From Clostridiales bacterium SIT11 (GTDB lineage Bacteria > Bacillota > Clostridia > Tissierellales > Peptoniphilaceae), in assembly GCA_001299455.1 (NCBI GenBank), contig CYUK01000003.1, forward strand, positions 434,001 through 498,000: a stretch of DNA of 64,000 bases. The letters run 5' to 3'. The first letter of the stretch is position 1, and every line of letters begins with the position of its first letter. The position numbers and the translations under genes are program-made. The notes beneath the pieces are model-generated. The model was given only the letters and a program-made list of their open reading frames with translations, did not search any database and was not told the DNA's origin. Positions 17,468-26,750 of this stretch are shown here, in pieces.

Positions 17468-18403
17468 TTATTCTATAATCTTCCAATTACTCCCGTTCTT
17501 TTCAAGTACCAAATCAAATTGAGATACCTGCGTTGCTTTGGTCTGCTGGTCGATATACTCCACTGTCAGCGATACCGTGACTTGATTATCCTTACGATTG
17601 TGAATAGGATTTACCAGTTCTTGAAAGATGTACTCTTTTCCGATTGGTTTTAATATCCCGTCATTCACATAGTAGGAAAGTTCACTGGCTGTCGCTGTAG
17701 GATAGAGCTTGAAGAACGTCGTTAAAAACTCATTGATTTCATTGGTTGTAATGGAATCAACCGTCCCCTCACTTTCAATGGCTTTTGGTTTATAACTTGA
17801 TTTCTTAGGTATGTTGGTAATGGTCGGATTCTTAACCAGTACCATATTTCCAGAACCATCTACATAGACACTCACTATATAAGCAGAGTGGACGGTCTTT
17901 GTATTTTCTCCCTCTGTAATGAGCTGGTCTACACTGTAGGTTACATTAAACTCATTGTCGCCAGTTGGCTCTACCGTCCATATCTGAAATCCTCTTACAG
18001 AAGACGATACAGGAATATCTTTGCGTACTGTATCAACATTGAGAGCTTGAAGTTCATCTGTCAGATAGCCTTTTAGACTTTCCATTCGATTATCAATGGA
18101 CTTATCGGATTGCTCCCATGAATAGTAGACTTTCGCAAAGTTCTCTACAAAATTTTCTACATGATGAGTATCAACGTATTCCTTTTCTATGATAGTTGTT
18201 TCGTGAATAGTATGAGTATCTATAGCTGTAAAGTGCTTGAATATCGCAAAGCTGAAACTAAGCCCTAAAAGTACCCACAAGGCAATCACAACCTTTTTAT
18301 GAGGATTGACCTTATAGTAGACACGAGGTTTCTTTTCCTTTGGTATCTGTTTTTCTTTATTCTGATTTTTTCTAAATTTCATCATTAAATCTTCCTTTCT
18401 CAT
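17468..18403 (-). CDS. orf13: Tn916 Orf13, VirB8/TcpC-like transfer protein
   Basis: 311 residues with one N-terminal membrane helix (VVIALWVLLGLSFSFAIF, about residues 53-70) and two NTF2-like extracytoplasmic domains, as in TcpC/VirB8. It anchors the transfer channel. It overlaps the orf14 stop by 4 bases. A start at ATG 18385, six codons in, has the better ribosome site (AGAAAGGAAG). Confidence 0.93.
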   Translation of the reverse strand: MRKEDLMMKFRKNQNKEKQIPKEKKPRVYYKVNPHKKVVIALWVLLGLSFSFAIFKHFTAIDTHTIHETTIIEKEYVDTHHVENFVENFAKVYYSWEQSDKSIDNRMESLKGYLTDELQALNVDTVRKDIPVSSSVRGFQIWTVEPTGDNEFNVTYSVDQLITEGENTKTVHSAYIVSVYVDGSGNMVLVKNPTITNIPKKSSYKPKAIESEGTVDSITTNEINEFLTTFFKLYPTATASELSYYVNDGILKPIGKEYIFQELVNPIHNRKDNQVTVSLTVEYIDQQTKATQVSQFDLVLEKNGSNWKIIE

Positions 18404-19401
18404 TGTTTGATTCGTCCTGCTCCCACTAAATGCTGTTGCCAGTAGGGGCTTGTTAAGTCGGCATAACCGATTGGGTCGCCTGCATGAAACATACGGTTAT
18501 TGCCAAGGTATATCCCAACATGAGTAATATAAGAGCCAGCGTTATAGGTAGAATGAAAGAAAACCAAATCGCCAGCTTGTGCTTCCGATAGTGGGATATG
18601 CTGGGTCACATCATATTGCTGTTGTGCGGTTCGTGGTAAGTTAATTCCAGCTTTTCCATACGTCCATTGTGTCAGTCCGCTACAATCAAAAGAAGTAGTC
18701 GGGGAAGCTCCACCGTAAACGTATCGCCAGCCCTCATATTTCAGTGCTTCGTCCATGATGGCTTGTACCGTATCATCATCAAACTCTGTTGTGACAAGAT
18801 ACTGCGTTACCAGTTGCACATAAAACATATTGCCATAGTTGTATCGCCAGCCCCCATTGATAGGTATGGCTATGGGATTGGGGTAAGACACTTTTTCGCC
18901 ACCTGAATACTCTTTTGAGAAACTTTGAGCCAGTTCAAAGGTATATTTATTTCCACGATTAGCCACATACCCTAAGAAACCACCACCATAATTGTAGGAC
19001 TGGATAACCGATTCTAAATCTACACTGAGCCTTTCGCTACTGGCTAATAATTCACTGAAATACTTCACACCTTGCTTAATGGATTCTTCTGTACTCAATG
19101 AATTAGGTGGAAGACCGAGGGATTCCGAGGACTGCATAACATCTTCCGCAGTACCGCCCGATTCCACCTGTATAATCGCAAGAAGTATGTTGACATATTC
19201 TTCAACGCCATATTCTTTGGCATATTTTTCTACCATAGGCTTATGAGCCAGCACTTCTGCGGAAACATTCACACCTCCATAATGAATATTGGAAATTCCG
19301 CTGTCCTGTTCATCTGAAAATAAAATGGCAACAAACAGAAGCAGTGAGAAGACCATCAAGAATAATCCAGAACCACCAATCACTAAAGTTTTCAACTTCA
19401 T
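18400..19401 (-). CDS. orf14: Tn916 Orf14, lytic transglycosylase plus NlpC/P60 hydrolase
   Basis: 333 residues: a membrane helix at the N-terminus (SGLFLMVFSLLLFVAILF), a goose-lysozyme-like domain (about 50-190, with NILLAIIQVESGG) and a C-terminal NlpC/P60 domain with catalytic Cys in TSFDCSGLTQW and His in HVGIYLGNNRMFHAGDP. It opens the cell wall for the transfer channel. The group II intron site known in the related Tn5397 lies in this gene; here it is uninterrupted. Confidence 0.95.
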   Translation of the reverse strand: MKLKTLVIGGSGLFLMVFSLLLFVAILFSDEQDSGISNIHYGGVNVSAEVLAHKPMVEKYAKEYGVEEYVNILLAIIQVESGGTAEDVMQSSESLGLPPNSLSTEESIKQGVKYFSELLASSERLSVDLESVIQSYNYGGGFLGYVANRGNKYTFELAQSFSKEYSGGEKVSYPNPIAIPINGGWRYNYGNMFYVQLVTQYLVTTEFDDDTVQAIMDEALKYEGWRYVYGGASPTTSFDCSGLTQWTYGKAGINLPRTAQQQYDVTQHIPLSEAQAGDLVFFHSTYNAGSYITHVGIYLGNNRMFHAGDPIGYADLTSPYWQQHLVGAGRIKQ

Positions 19402-21575
19402 GGTTTCTTACCGACTTTCTTAATGGTGGCGGTTTTGATTGGTGGTCTACTTCTTGTATTTTGTAGTGGTACTCTTTGAACAGTAGACGGACGTTCTTTT
19501 GTGATTGGACGTTGTGAAGTTCTATCTGCTGTAGTGGTTGAAGTTGCTGGCTTTTGAACGGTTTTTTCTTGAACGGTATTGCCTTGGCGTTCCACTTTTG
19601 GACTTGAAAAATCGGACTTAACTGCTGGACGCTCTTGTTTGGCTTGTTGAGATTCCTTATATGAAGTCTGAATATTAGACTGTTTTGAGGTCTGTTCATC
19701 ATGATATTGTTCTTGTCTTGTAGTCGGTCTTTCATGAACAGAAGAAGCAGGCTGTTTTTTCTGTTTGACCTGTTCCATTTCAGAGCGACGCTTCGCAATG
19801 GTTTTTCGCCTTTGTTCCTGCTGTTCCTTGCGTCCACTGGCTCTGTCCGCTTTGGTTTGAGAAATACTACTGGTTAAATCACGGACATTCTCTTTTACTT
19901 TGGATTTTCCTTGATATACTGCATATCTTGCATTGGTCGGCAAATCTTTAACCTGTTCTTTCAAACCACTAGCAGTGTCTACCATTCTGTCTTTGGTATC
20001 AGCTACTGTACCGATGGTTTGACCGATACGTTTTCCAAGTGTTGATTTTTCCTTTCCGTCTGGTCGGGAGTGATCTGCTTGTGTCCTTGCAGAACTCCCC
20101 GAACCCGACTGTCCTTTTTTACCTGTAACAATGGCAGACCCAGCCCCTAGAGTAGTCATGGAACGTCCAAGTTTCCGCTGTAGACGGTGCATGTGAGCGT
20201 GCATAAGCATACGAGGTTTTCTCATCACACGACTTCCCACACTTTGAGAATCGTTACTCTGTAGAGAAAACATACTCATTAAATCGCCCAGCTTGAAGTA
20301 GATTCCTGCAAAGGTCACAATCTGTAGAAAAGCAATCAAAAAGAACGGATAACCAGCCGATAAGGTATAGAGCATGGTTGAAATACTAAATGCTGTCGTA
20401 ATAATCAATGTGATTCCAGCTCGTGTCAAAATGGTATTAAAGAGCTTTGTTATGGCTCGTTTTGACATACCATCAAATGATGGAATCATGCTTAAAATAA
20501 AGCTCACAGGCAGAAACATAGCATAGATGATAAAAAGTACCTGCGAGAAAATCATGATTCCTGTTAATAGGAATACAAATATGGAAATCCCAATATTGAA
20601 GACAAATAGGAAGAAGACTGTACCTAAACGGTTAATGGTCTTTGTAATGGTTAGATTGGTATTGCTTCTGTCTTCAATTTCTTCCGCAACAATTTTTTCT
20701 CTGTCTTCGCCATTGTTGGAATCTGGGCTGGTGGAGAGCAGGCTTTCCACACGGTCAATACCGATACTTTCAATGTCTGAACTGTTGTATTGAAGCAGTA
20801 GCCACGGTTGCTGAACCTGTATGGAAAACAGGCTATCTCTGATTAAGTCCACGCTGTCCTTGCCTTGACTATCGGAATGGGGCATGACAATCTTCGTGCC
20901 AAGTGATAAACTGGCATTACTGATGTCTGATGAAAAGTCATTGATTTTTTTAATGTAGTCGGGAGCGTAGGCAATAAAGGAAGCCGATAGGATAAACACC
21001 AGCACAAAATTCATAATGGCATGAATTGCCTTTGTGGTTTCTCTCTTTATCAGTCCCGTATAGGCAACATAAACCCCAAGAACCAAAATCAAGAGTAAGA
21101 GGAATCCAACATAGAAACCCTCTGTTGAAAATCCGTTTGCACTCACACCAGCTAAGGTCTGCATATTCTTACCAATGGAATCTGCTGTAGCGGAAATGAA
21201 GTCTAAGGAATAGGCTTCCTGTACTAAGTAACCTGTCGCATTGGAAACATACAAACTGATTGTCCAAATAAAATTGGTAATGGCATATAGTCCATACATG
21301 ACCTGTTTTCCAATCCCGTCCGACCAGTTCCACGGAAGCCAGCCCCAGCTATTATCCACATAAAAATCCAGTTGATAGTTTTCAAGTGGGTATCGGCTGT
21401 ATTCATTTGCCACATTGACCGTATCATCTACCAAGCCCGCAGCTTGAACCACCGTTCCCAGCATGGCTAAAAGAAAAATGGCAATCACAAGTGTGAAAGC
21501 CACTGTCATTGCCACTTTACCTAGACGTTTCAGCGTCCAGTTTGATTTTATTCTGTTTACTATTGATGGTTTCAC
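19398..21575 (-). CDS. orf15: Tn916 Orf15, VirB6-like multi-pass membrane protein
   Basis: 725 residues. An N-terminal helix (VAMTVAFTLVIAIFLLAMLG) is followed by about six more within the first 440 residues. The C-terminal 280 residues are polar, rich in Lys, Gln, Arg and Ser, and likely cytosolic. It is the channel subunit of the Tn916 type IV secretion apparatus. It overlaps orf14 by 4 bases. Confidence 0.94.
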   Translation of the reverse strand: MKPSIVNRIKSNWTLKRLGKVAMTVAFTLVIAIFLLAMLGTVVQAAGLVDDTVNVANEYSRYPLENYQLDFYVDNSWGWLPWNWSDGIGKQVMYGLYAITNFIWTISLYVSNATGYLVQEAYSLDFISATADSIGKNMQTLAGVSANGFSTEGFYVGFLLLLILVLGVYVAYTGLIKRETTKAIHAIMNFVLVFILSASFIAYAPDYIKKINDFSSDISNASLSLGTKIVMPHSDSQGKDSVDLIRDSLFSIQVQQPWLLLQYNSSDIESIGIDRVESLLSTSPDSNNGEDREKIVAEEIEDRSNTNLTITKTINRLGTVFFLFVFNIGISIFVFLLTGIMIFSQVLFIIYAMFLPVSFILSMIPSFDGMSKRAITKLFNTILTRAGITLIITTAFSISTMLYTLSAGYPFFLIAFLQIVTFAGIYFKLGDLMSMFSLQSNDSQSVGSRVMRKPRMLMHAHMHRLQRKLGRSMTTLGAGSAIVTGKKGQSGSGSSARTQADHSRPDGKEKSTLGKRIGQTIGTVADTKDRMVDTASGLKEQVKDLPTNARYAVYQGKSKVKENVRDLTSSISQTKADRASGRKEQQEQRRKTIAKRRSEMEQVKQKKQPASSVHERPTTRQEQYHDEQTSKQSNIQTSYKESQQAKQERPAVKSDFSSPKVERQGNTVQEKTVQKPATSTTTADRTSQRPITKERPSTVQRVPLQNTRSRPPIKTATIKKVGKKP

Positions 21576-21577
21576 AT

Positions 21578-24025
21578 TTACACCTCTTTTCGCACAGGTG
21601 GTCTGGTATCAAAGGCATGGAGCAGTTCTTCAAATACAGGGTGGAACTGTATCACACCGACACGACCATATAAATCACTGATAAGGCATTGCCCGTTTTC
21701 CAAATCACGCAATCGCTTCTGATTGTTTTCGTCCTCTGGGTCTACACCAAAAAAGGCTAAGGTCTTTTTAATCTCGTTAAGGTCAGTGGAACGAAATGCA
21801 AATTTTAAGCCGAGGTTATTTTTCAGTTTTTCATCTAAGAGGTCGTCTGTATTTTGGGTCACGAAATATACCCCAGCGTTCATAGCACGACCAGCCCGAA
21901 CCAGCTTCATAGATAGTGTTTTTCCTTGTGCTACCTGTAAAAAGCTCCATGCTTCGTCTAAATCTACAATCTTGAAAATGCTTCGGTCTGTATGGATAAA
22001 GTCTAAAGCAAAGGTACTAATGACAATCAGCATAGCAACGGATAAAAGCTCCATAGTGGTATATTCCTCAAAGGAAGTTTCCTTGTCGGGAAGTACCAAG
22101 TCCGCAACCTGTATAATGTTCAGTTGTTTTTCTAAGCTGATAGACTGCTCCACATAACCATTACTGAATAATAAATGTGCAAAGTCATAGTCTGTAAAAC
22201 TTTCGATATGGTCGGCTATACTGGTACTTAGTGGCGTATTCTCAACCCGTAATTCCTCAATCACTTTCATCAACCCTCGTACTTCACTATTGGTTACTGC
22301 ACGAATGGCTTTTCTAAGGATTGGGAAGCGTTCCCCATCACGAGAGGAAATCCCCGTAAGGAATGTCAGAATATCAATAGCCAGTGATTCAGAATCTTTG
22401 GGATTTTTCATAATCACATAAGGGTCAAGTAAGCCTTTGTTTTTCTCATCAGAAGTCAGAGTGACGATATTGATTTCATGGGAAATCTCTGGCAAGGTTT
22501 CTTTCCATCTGCCACGTTCTGCTTTTGGGTCTACAATCACTGCTTGTGCCCCATAAAGCACCGCATAATAGACGATAAGGTTATTCGCAAAGGATTTACC
22601 ACCACCCAGCGAACCAACAAAAGCCGACGCTAACGCATTGGTTACTGAACCCTTAACCCCTTGACTGGCAAGAGCAGGTTTCAGATAGACATTGCGTCCA
22701 GTATCTAAGCTGTAGCCAACATAAATCCCCTCATTTTCCCCCAGCATTTGAGTAGCACCAAAACCTAAACCAGCGAGGAAATCAGAGGTCACGTATTGAA
22801 TATAATCATTCATATAACGCTTGCTGGCAGGTAAAAATTCTTCATGTAAGCCGAGCATATCCCCAAATGGTCGTACCAGTTTTACGCTTAAATCGTCATA
22901 AAAATCTTTCACTTCATTACAACGACGTTTGAGTTCGTCAAGATCATTTGCTGATACCCTTACCACATAAGACAGCTTGTACATAGATTCCTTGCTTTGG
23001 TCTAAATTGGTTTCCAGCTCATTCACACTTTCCAGAGCTTCCGCCACATTGGAGCTGGTTTCATTATCACTTTGCCAAGCGTGGTTATCCAAGTCTTTCA
23101 GTTCTTTCTTTTTATTGCGGACAGTAGATAGGGCTTTACGATTCGCTACAATTTCCACATTCATTGACGTATCAATCGGGAATGTAAATTGCTGTTGCTG
23201 GTAGTAGAAGATTTCAGAGGACGGGAAGTCCAGTTCTCCGACAATGCTGTTAATGGTAAAGTAAGCTACATAGACGGTTTCATCTTCCTGCTGGATTTTC
23301 AAATATCGCTGTTTTTCTTCCACCAAACAGCGAGTAGGCTTAATCAAGTCATAGTATTTAATCAGCGTTTCATTATCCAGCTTTTTCTTTGATAGATGGT
23401 ACTCATACTCTTCATAGGCAGTGCCTGTCTGTCCGTAAAGGTGTTCAATCAGATAGCCGAAGTCGTCCTTATCTAACCTGCGGATTTTGAAACGACGAGA
23501 GATTTTATTTTCTAAGAGCTTTTCCATCTTCTGAAAACGCAGGATTTCATCATTACTCATACTAACAAAATCGCCCATCAGCTTATGGTTCACATCATAG
23601 ACAAAATCAGACAAAGCATTTTTTGCTTCAACGGTAAGACTTTTCATAGAAAACTCCTGATCGTTGAGAAGCAACTTAAAGCCGATAAAGAAACGGTAGT
23701 TCACTTGATTTTCGCCAATCATGGATATTAAAGCGTCTGTCTGTTGGTCGATTTTGTCATAGGCAACCGCTTTGAGCTTGCCAGTGACTTCATTTTTGGA
23801 ACGCTCTTGTGCAGAACGTATGCTGGATTCTGTACTGATTTGTAAAGCATGAATTTTGCCATCACGATTTTGTGCGATAAGCTGTCTGAAAGAATCATGC
23901 ACTTGTATTTTCTGTTCTGGACTTAGAAATGAGTAATTGTAAGGAACAAGCTCATAGTAAGCATAACATTCCCCGTCTTTATTCCAGACGAGATTGTTTT
24001 CAATGTATTTAATTGGATATGCCAT
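21578..24025 (-). CDS. orf16: Tn916 Orf16, VirB4-type conjugation ATPase
   Basis: 815 residues from ATG 24025, which follows a TTAGGAG site and gives the usual Tn916 length; an upstream ATG at 24076 only extends into orf17. Walker A is GSLGGGKSFANNL near residue 475 and Walker B lies in FKIVDLDEAWSFLQ. It powers assembly of the channel and substrate transfer. The next gene, orf15, starts two bases after its stop. Confidence 0.95.
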   Translation of the reverse strand: MAYPIKYIENNLVWNKDGECYAYYELVPYNYSFLSPEQKIQVHDSFRQLIAQNRDGKIHALQISTESSIRSAQERSKNEVTGKLKAVAYDKIDQQTDALISMIGENQVNYRFFIGFKLLLNDQEFSMKSLTVEAKNALSDFVYDVNHKLMGDFVSMSNDEILRFQKMEKLLENKISRRFKIRRLDKDDFGYLIEHLYGQTGTAYEEYEYHLSKKKLDNETLIKYYDLIKPTRCLVEEKQRYLKIQQEDETVYVAYFTINSIVGELDFPSSEIFYYQQQQFTFPIDTSMNVEIVANRKALSTVRNKKKELKDLDNHAWQSDNETSSNVAEALESVNELETNLDQSKESMYKLSYVVRVSANDLDELKRRCNEVKDFYDDLSVKLVRPFGDMLGLHEEFLPASKRYMNDYIQYVTSDFLAGLGFGATQMLGENEGIYVGYSLDTGRNVYLKPALASQGVKGSVTNALASAFVGSLGGGKSFANNLIVYYAVLYGAQAVIVDPKAERGRWKETLPEISHEINIVTLTSDEKNKGLLDPYVIMKNPKDSESLAIDILTFLTGISSRDGERFPILRKAIRAVTNSEVRGLMKVIEELRVENTPLSTSIADHIESFTDYDFAHLLFSNGYVEQSISLEKQLNIIQVADLVLPDKETSFEEYTTMELLSVAMLIVISTFALDFIHTDRSIFKIVDLDEAWSFLQVAQGKTLSMKLVRAGRAMNAGVYFVTQNTDDLLDEKLKNNLGLKFAFRSTDLNEIKKTLAFFGVDPEDENNQKRLRDLENGQCLISDLYGRVGVIQFHPVFEELLHAFDTRPPVRKEV

Positions 24026-24401
24026 AAAATTCACTCCTAACTGCTGTAATGGCTTCTTGTGGCTGGTTTCTGCCAAGCGTTACTTTTTTTCCTGCATAGG
24101 TCAGCTTTGGTCGCAGTGCATAAGCAATGACAGACTTCAAAAATCCATAAGGCTTTTTACCATCAAAAGTTTTTGTAGACATAAACCATGTGAAAGCCAC
24201 AGGAATCCCAAAGTATTTGAGAAATGCTCCCTCTATCATGGAAAGAGGGGGCAAGTTGCCAAGTATCATCACTGCAAAGAGTGACACGACAAACCATGTC
24301 ATTTGCGTAAAGGTTATGGGAAACGGAAGTCTAAAATCATTGATAGAATACAGTACCTTTTCCACAGACCAGATACTGGTATAGCTTCGTATTTTCTTCA
24401 T
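24009..24401 (-). CDS. orf17: Tn916 Orf17, TcpE family membrane protein
   Basis: 130 residues from ATG 24401, preceded by GAAAGGA. Two hydrophobic helices (MTWFVVSLFAVMILGNLPPL and FLKYFGIPVAFTWFM) fit TcpE. An alternative start at 24515 adds 38 codons but lacks a ribosome site and overlaps ardA. The gene overlaps orf16 by 17 bases. It is a small membrane part of the transfer channel. Confidence 0.88.
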   Translation of the reverse strand: MKKIRSYTSIWSVEKVLYSINDFRLPFPITFTQMTWFVVSLFAVMILGNLPPLSMIEGAFLKYFGIPVAFTWFMSTKTFDGKKPYGFLKSVIAYALRPKLTYAGKKVTLGRNQPQEAITAVRSEFYGISN

Positions 24402-24489
24402 GTAATCAATCCTTTCATAAAAAATAGGGGTAGCTGATTGAGCCACCCCGTAAAATAGAAAATCTGCCAGTAGTAATGTACCGACAGAT

Positions 24490-24987
24490 TTAATAGACGA
24501 TTTCAAAAATCCCATGATTGGTTGAGATAAACGTTCCTGAAAGGTCTAAATCCCGACCATAGGCTTGATAATCAATATAGTTTTGAAGACTAGCTGGTAC
24601 TTCGCCTAAAGCACCCGTTTCTTCAATGTAGTAGCGTGCCACGTCATACATATCATCACAATCGGAATGAATGATAATATCCTCTTGATGTTCGCTTAGT
24701 TCTTCAATGCTTGAAAAATGAGTGAGCAGAGCAGATAGCTCCGATTGTAATTCTTCGGGTAATTCCGATACCATTTCCCATAGTCGATTGAGTTCGCCAA
24801 TGGAAGTGTATTCGTCAACCGTAAAGGGTAACTCGTAGTCATGAATGGCGTATTCCTCATATTCATCATTCAAGCCGATTTTCTCTTTGACTTCCTCAAA
24901 GTCAATGGGAAAGGTAAACCACGCACCGACCAATTCGCCCTCATTGTATTTGCCTAAATTCGCAATATAGACTTGCATATCGTCCAT
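24490..24987 (-). CDS. ardA: Tn916 Orf18, ArdA antirestriction protein
   Basis: 165 highly acidic residues (start MDDMQVYIANLGKYNEGELV), the DNA-mimic ArdA fold. It binds type I restriction enzymes in place of DNA and so shields the entering strand. The negative charge, with few Lys and Arg, is plain in the sequence. Confidence 0.96.
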   Translation of the reverse strand: MDDMQVYIANLGKYNEGELVGAWFTFPIDFEEVKEKIGLNDEYEEYAIHDYELPFTVDEYTSIGELNRLWEMVSELPEELQSELSALLTHFSSIEELSEHQEDIIIHSDCDDMYDVARYYIEETGALGEVPASLQNYIDYQAYGRDLDLSGTFISTNHGIFEIVY

Positions 24988-25103
24988 ATATTCACGTCCT
25001 TTCTTTGTAGAGATTCAAAAATCCCTACCGCACTTCGTTTGGTGTACCATTCCTTTGCGGAACATAAGAAAACCACTTATATTCCACAAAAGAACGGTTT
25101 TAT

Positions 25104-25325
25104 TTAAGCACCAATAATGCGATTGAATAGCTCTAGTAAAATGTCTTTTACTCCAGCAGCGTTGAAGACTAAGCCAACCGCAATAATCGCAATAATTAAA
25201 AAGCCAATCAGTTTGCTAAACTCACGCTTGAAGCCAAGATACAAGCCAATCACAACGATTGCTAAAAGCACCAGTGATTGAGCGTTTGATAGAAACCAGT
25301 TATAAAGGTTTTGTCCAAAATTCAT
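25104..25325 (-). CDS. orf19: Tn916 Orf19, small membrane protein
   Basis: 73 residues with two hydrophobic helices (SLVLLAIVVIGLYLGF and LIGFLIIAIIAVGLVF). It matches Tn916 Orf19 in size and place and is thought to be a minor component of the transfer apparatus. No motif gives a closer role. Confidence 0.9.
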   Translation of the reverse strand: MNFGQNLYNWFLSNAQSLVLLAIVVIGLYLGFKREFSKLIGFLIIAIIAVGLVFNAAGVKDILLELFNRIIGA

Positions 25326-25367
25326 AAAAATGTTCTCCTCTCTATATTCAATGAATTTGTATTTGAG

Positions 25368-26573
25368 TTATTTTTTTGTTGTTATCACGTCCTGTTCTTT
25401 TACTGACTGTTGCTTCAAAATCTGCTTGTGTCGGTCTGTCAGTTTCGCATGGTCGAGAATGTCTTTTACAACCTGCGTCTGGTTGATTTCATCAAGTTTA
25501 ATCGCAACCTTTAAGGTCGGGGCAACTTGATGAGATAGCCAGTTCAGCGTCCTTTGGAAGGAGTAAGGCTCTGGTTTTGTGGTTAGTTTTAATCGTTCAC
25601 GATTGTTCCCAATAAACCAAGCCCATTCTTCATTCAGTTTCCAATCAGAACGAGGTTTGGAATCGTCTTTATCTACAAAACGGATATACCGATTGATAAT
25701 TTTAAAGGCGGTATGCTCTGGATTGTCATAGACGAGTAAATCACGGACTGCATAATAGGCACGCTCATTTTTCAATCGAATCTCAAAACGGTTTTTTACT
25801 TCTGCGTCTTCAATGGGAATATCATTTTTCTTGTACTGCTCGTAGTCCTTTTCATAGATACAGAAATAAACTTCACTTTGTAATGAACCGATATAGAGGG
25901 TGTTTCCCATACATTCCTTTTCCTCTTTGCGTACCAGTTCGCCACTGCGATAGCTTTTAAAACTGCGGAAGACGGAGATACATTCTTCCTGTTGGCACTT
26001 TTCAGTGAGTACAGGGATATTCAAAATCCCTGTCTTATCGTTAATGGCAAGGTCAAGGCGTTTCATCACACCGCCAGCCACCAAAACGTCCATAAAGAAC
26101 TCATACCAGCTTCTTTGTTGTGCCAGAAGATAGCTTTCAAATTGTCTGCACCCACGACCTTTCAATTCCACCAGAACTCCTTTGTCCAGTTCATGGGAGC
26201 AAAGGACGAATATGTCGCCTAAAGCATAATGCTCTGAATAAGAATAGAAACCATAGTCCTCATGAAGAAAATAGGACAGTTTCAGTTGTAAGATGTTTTC
26301 GACCACCTGCTGTACGTCTGTTGTCGGAAAGCGAATCCTTACATAATCAAACAGCATTTCAAGGGGAGCGTCGGGATTGAAGCGTTCCAGAGCTTCCCAA
26401 AGGGACTGCTGTAAATCCTCTGATGGCTTGACTTTTCCTGTTTCAATATCGCTTAGATACTGCCTTGTAATACCAGTCGCAACAGCTAAACGGTTTTGAG
26501 ATAGTCCATAAGCCAAGCGTTTTTCTTTTAAATGCTGTAACCAAGTTTGTTCATTCAGTAAAAATCCCTCCAA
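25368..26573 (-). CDS. orf20: Tn916 Orf20, MobT relaxase (Rep_trans family)
   Basis: 401 residues. An N-terminal Cro/CI-type DNA-binding domain (KRLAYGLSQNRLAVATGITRQ) is followed by a rolling-circle replication initiator domain (about 110-380), as in MobT. It nicks oriT just upstream to start transfer and also lets the excised circle replicate. The gene is intact. Confidence 0.95.
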   Translation of the reverse strand: MEGFLLNEQTWLQHLKEKRLAYGLSQNRLAVATGITRQYLSDIETGKVKPSEDLQQSLWEALERFNPDAPLEMLFDYVRIRFPTTDVQQVVENILQLKLSYFLHEDYGFYSYSEHYALGDIFVLCSHELDKGVLVELKGRGCRQFESYLLAQQRSWYEFFMDVLVAGGVMKRLDLAINDKTGILNIPVLTEKCQQEECISVFRSFKSYRSGELVRKEEKECMGNTLYIGSLQSEVYFCIYEKDYEQYKKNDIPIEDAEVKNRFEIRLKNERAYYAVRDLLVYDNPEHTAFKIINRYIRFVDKDDSKPRSDWKLNEEWAWFIGNNRERLKLTTKPEPYSFQRTLNWLSHQVAPTLKVAIKLDEINQTQVVKDILDHAKLTDRHKQILKQQSVKEQDVITTKK

Positions 26574-26750
26574 TCAAAAAGGCGTATGTCAACTTTTAAA
26601 GCCCATTTGACATACGCTGAAATTTTGTAAATCCCTTGTAACCAAAGGATTTTCTAATGTTTTTTTGACTGTTTCCTGTCGATTTGTACCCCCCTGTTAG
26701 ATACGGGGGGTTAAGTGCTGGCGTGGCTATTGCCACACCAGCCAGCAAGA
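26574..26750. other. oriT: Tn916 origin of transfer
   Basis: The gap between orf20 and orf21 holds the known oriT layout: a C-run/G-run hairpin (ACCCCCCT near 26688, GGGGGGT near 26706) followed by GCTGGCGTGGC-TATT-GCCACACCAGC-type pairing near 26717-26742. Confidence 0.88.

Noticed and set aside
19310-19837. A 175-codon frame across the orf14/orf15 joint of Tn916.
   Set aside because: Overlaps two well-known Tn916 genes; biased composition of the orf15 tail keeps the frame open.
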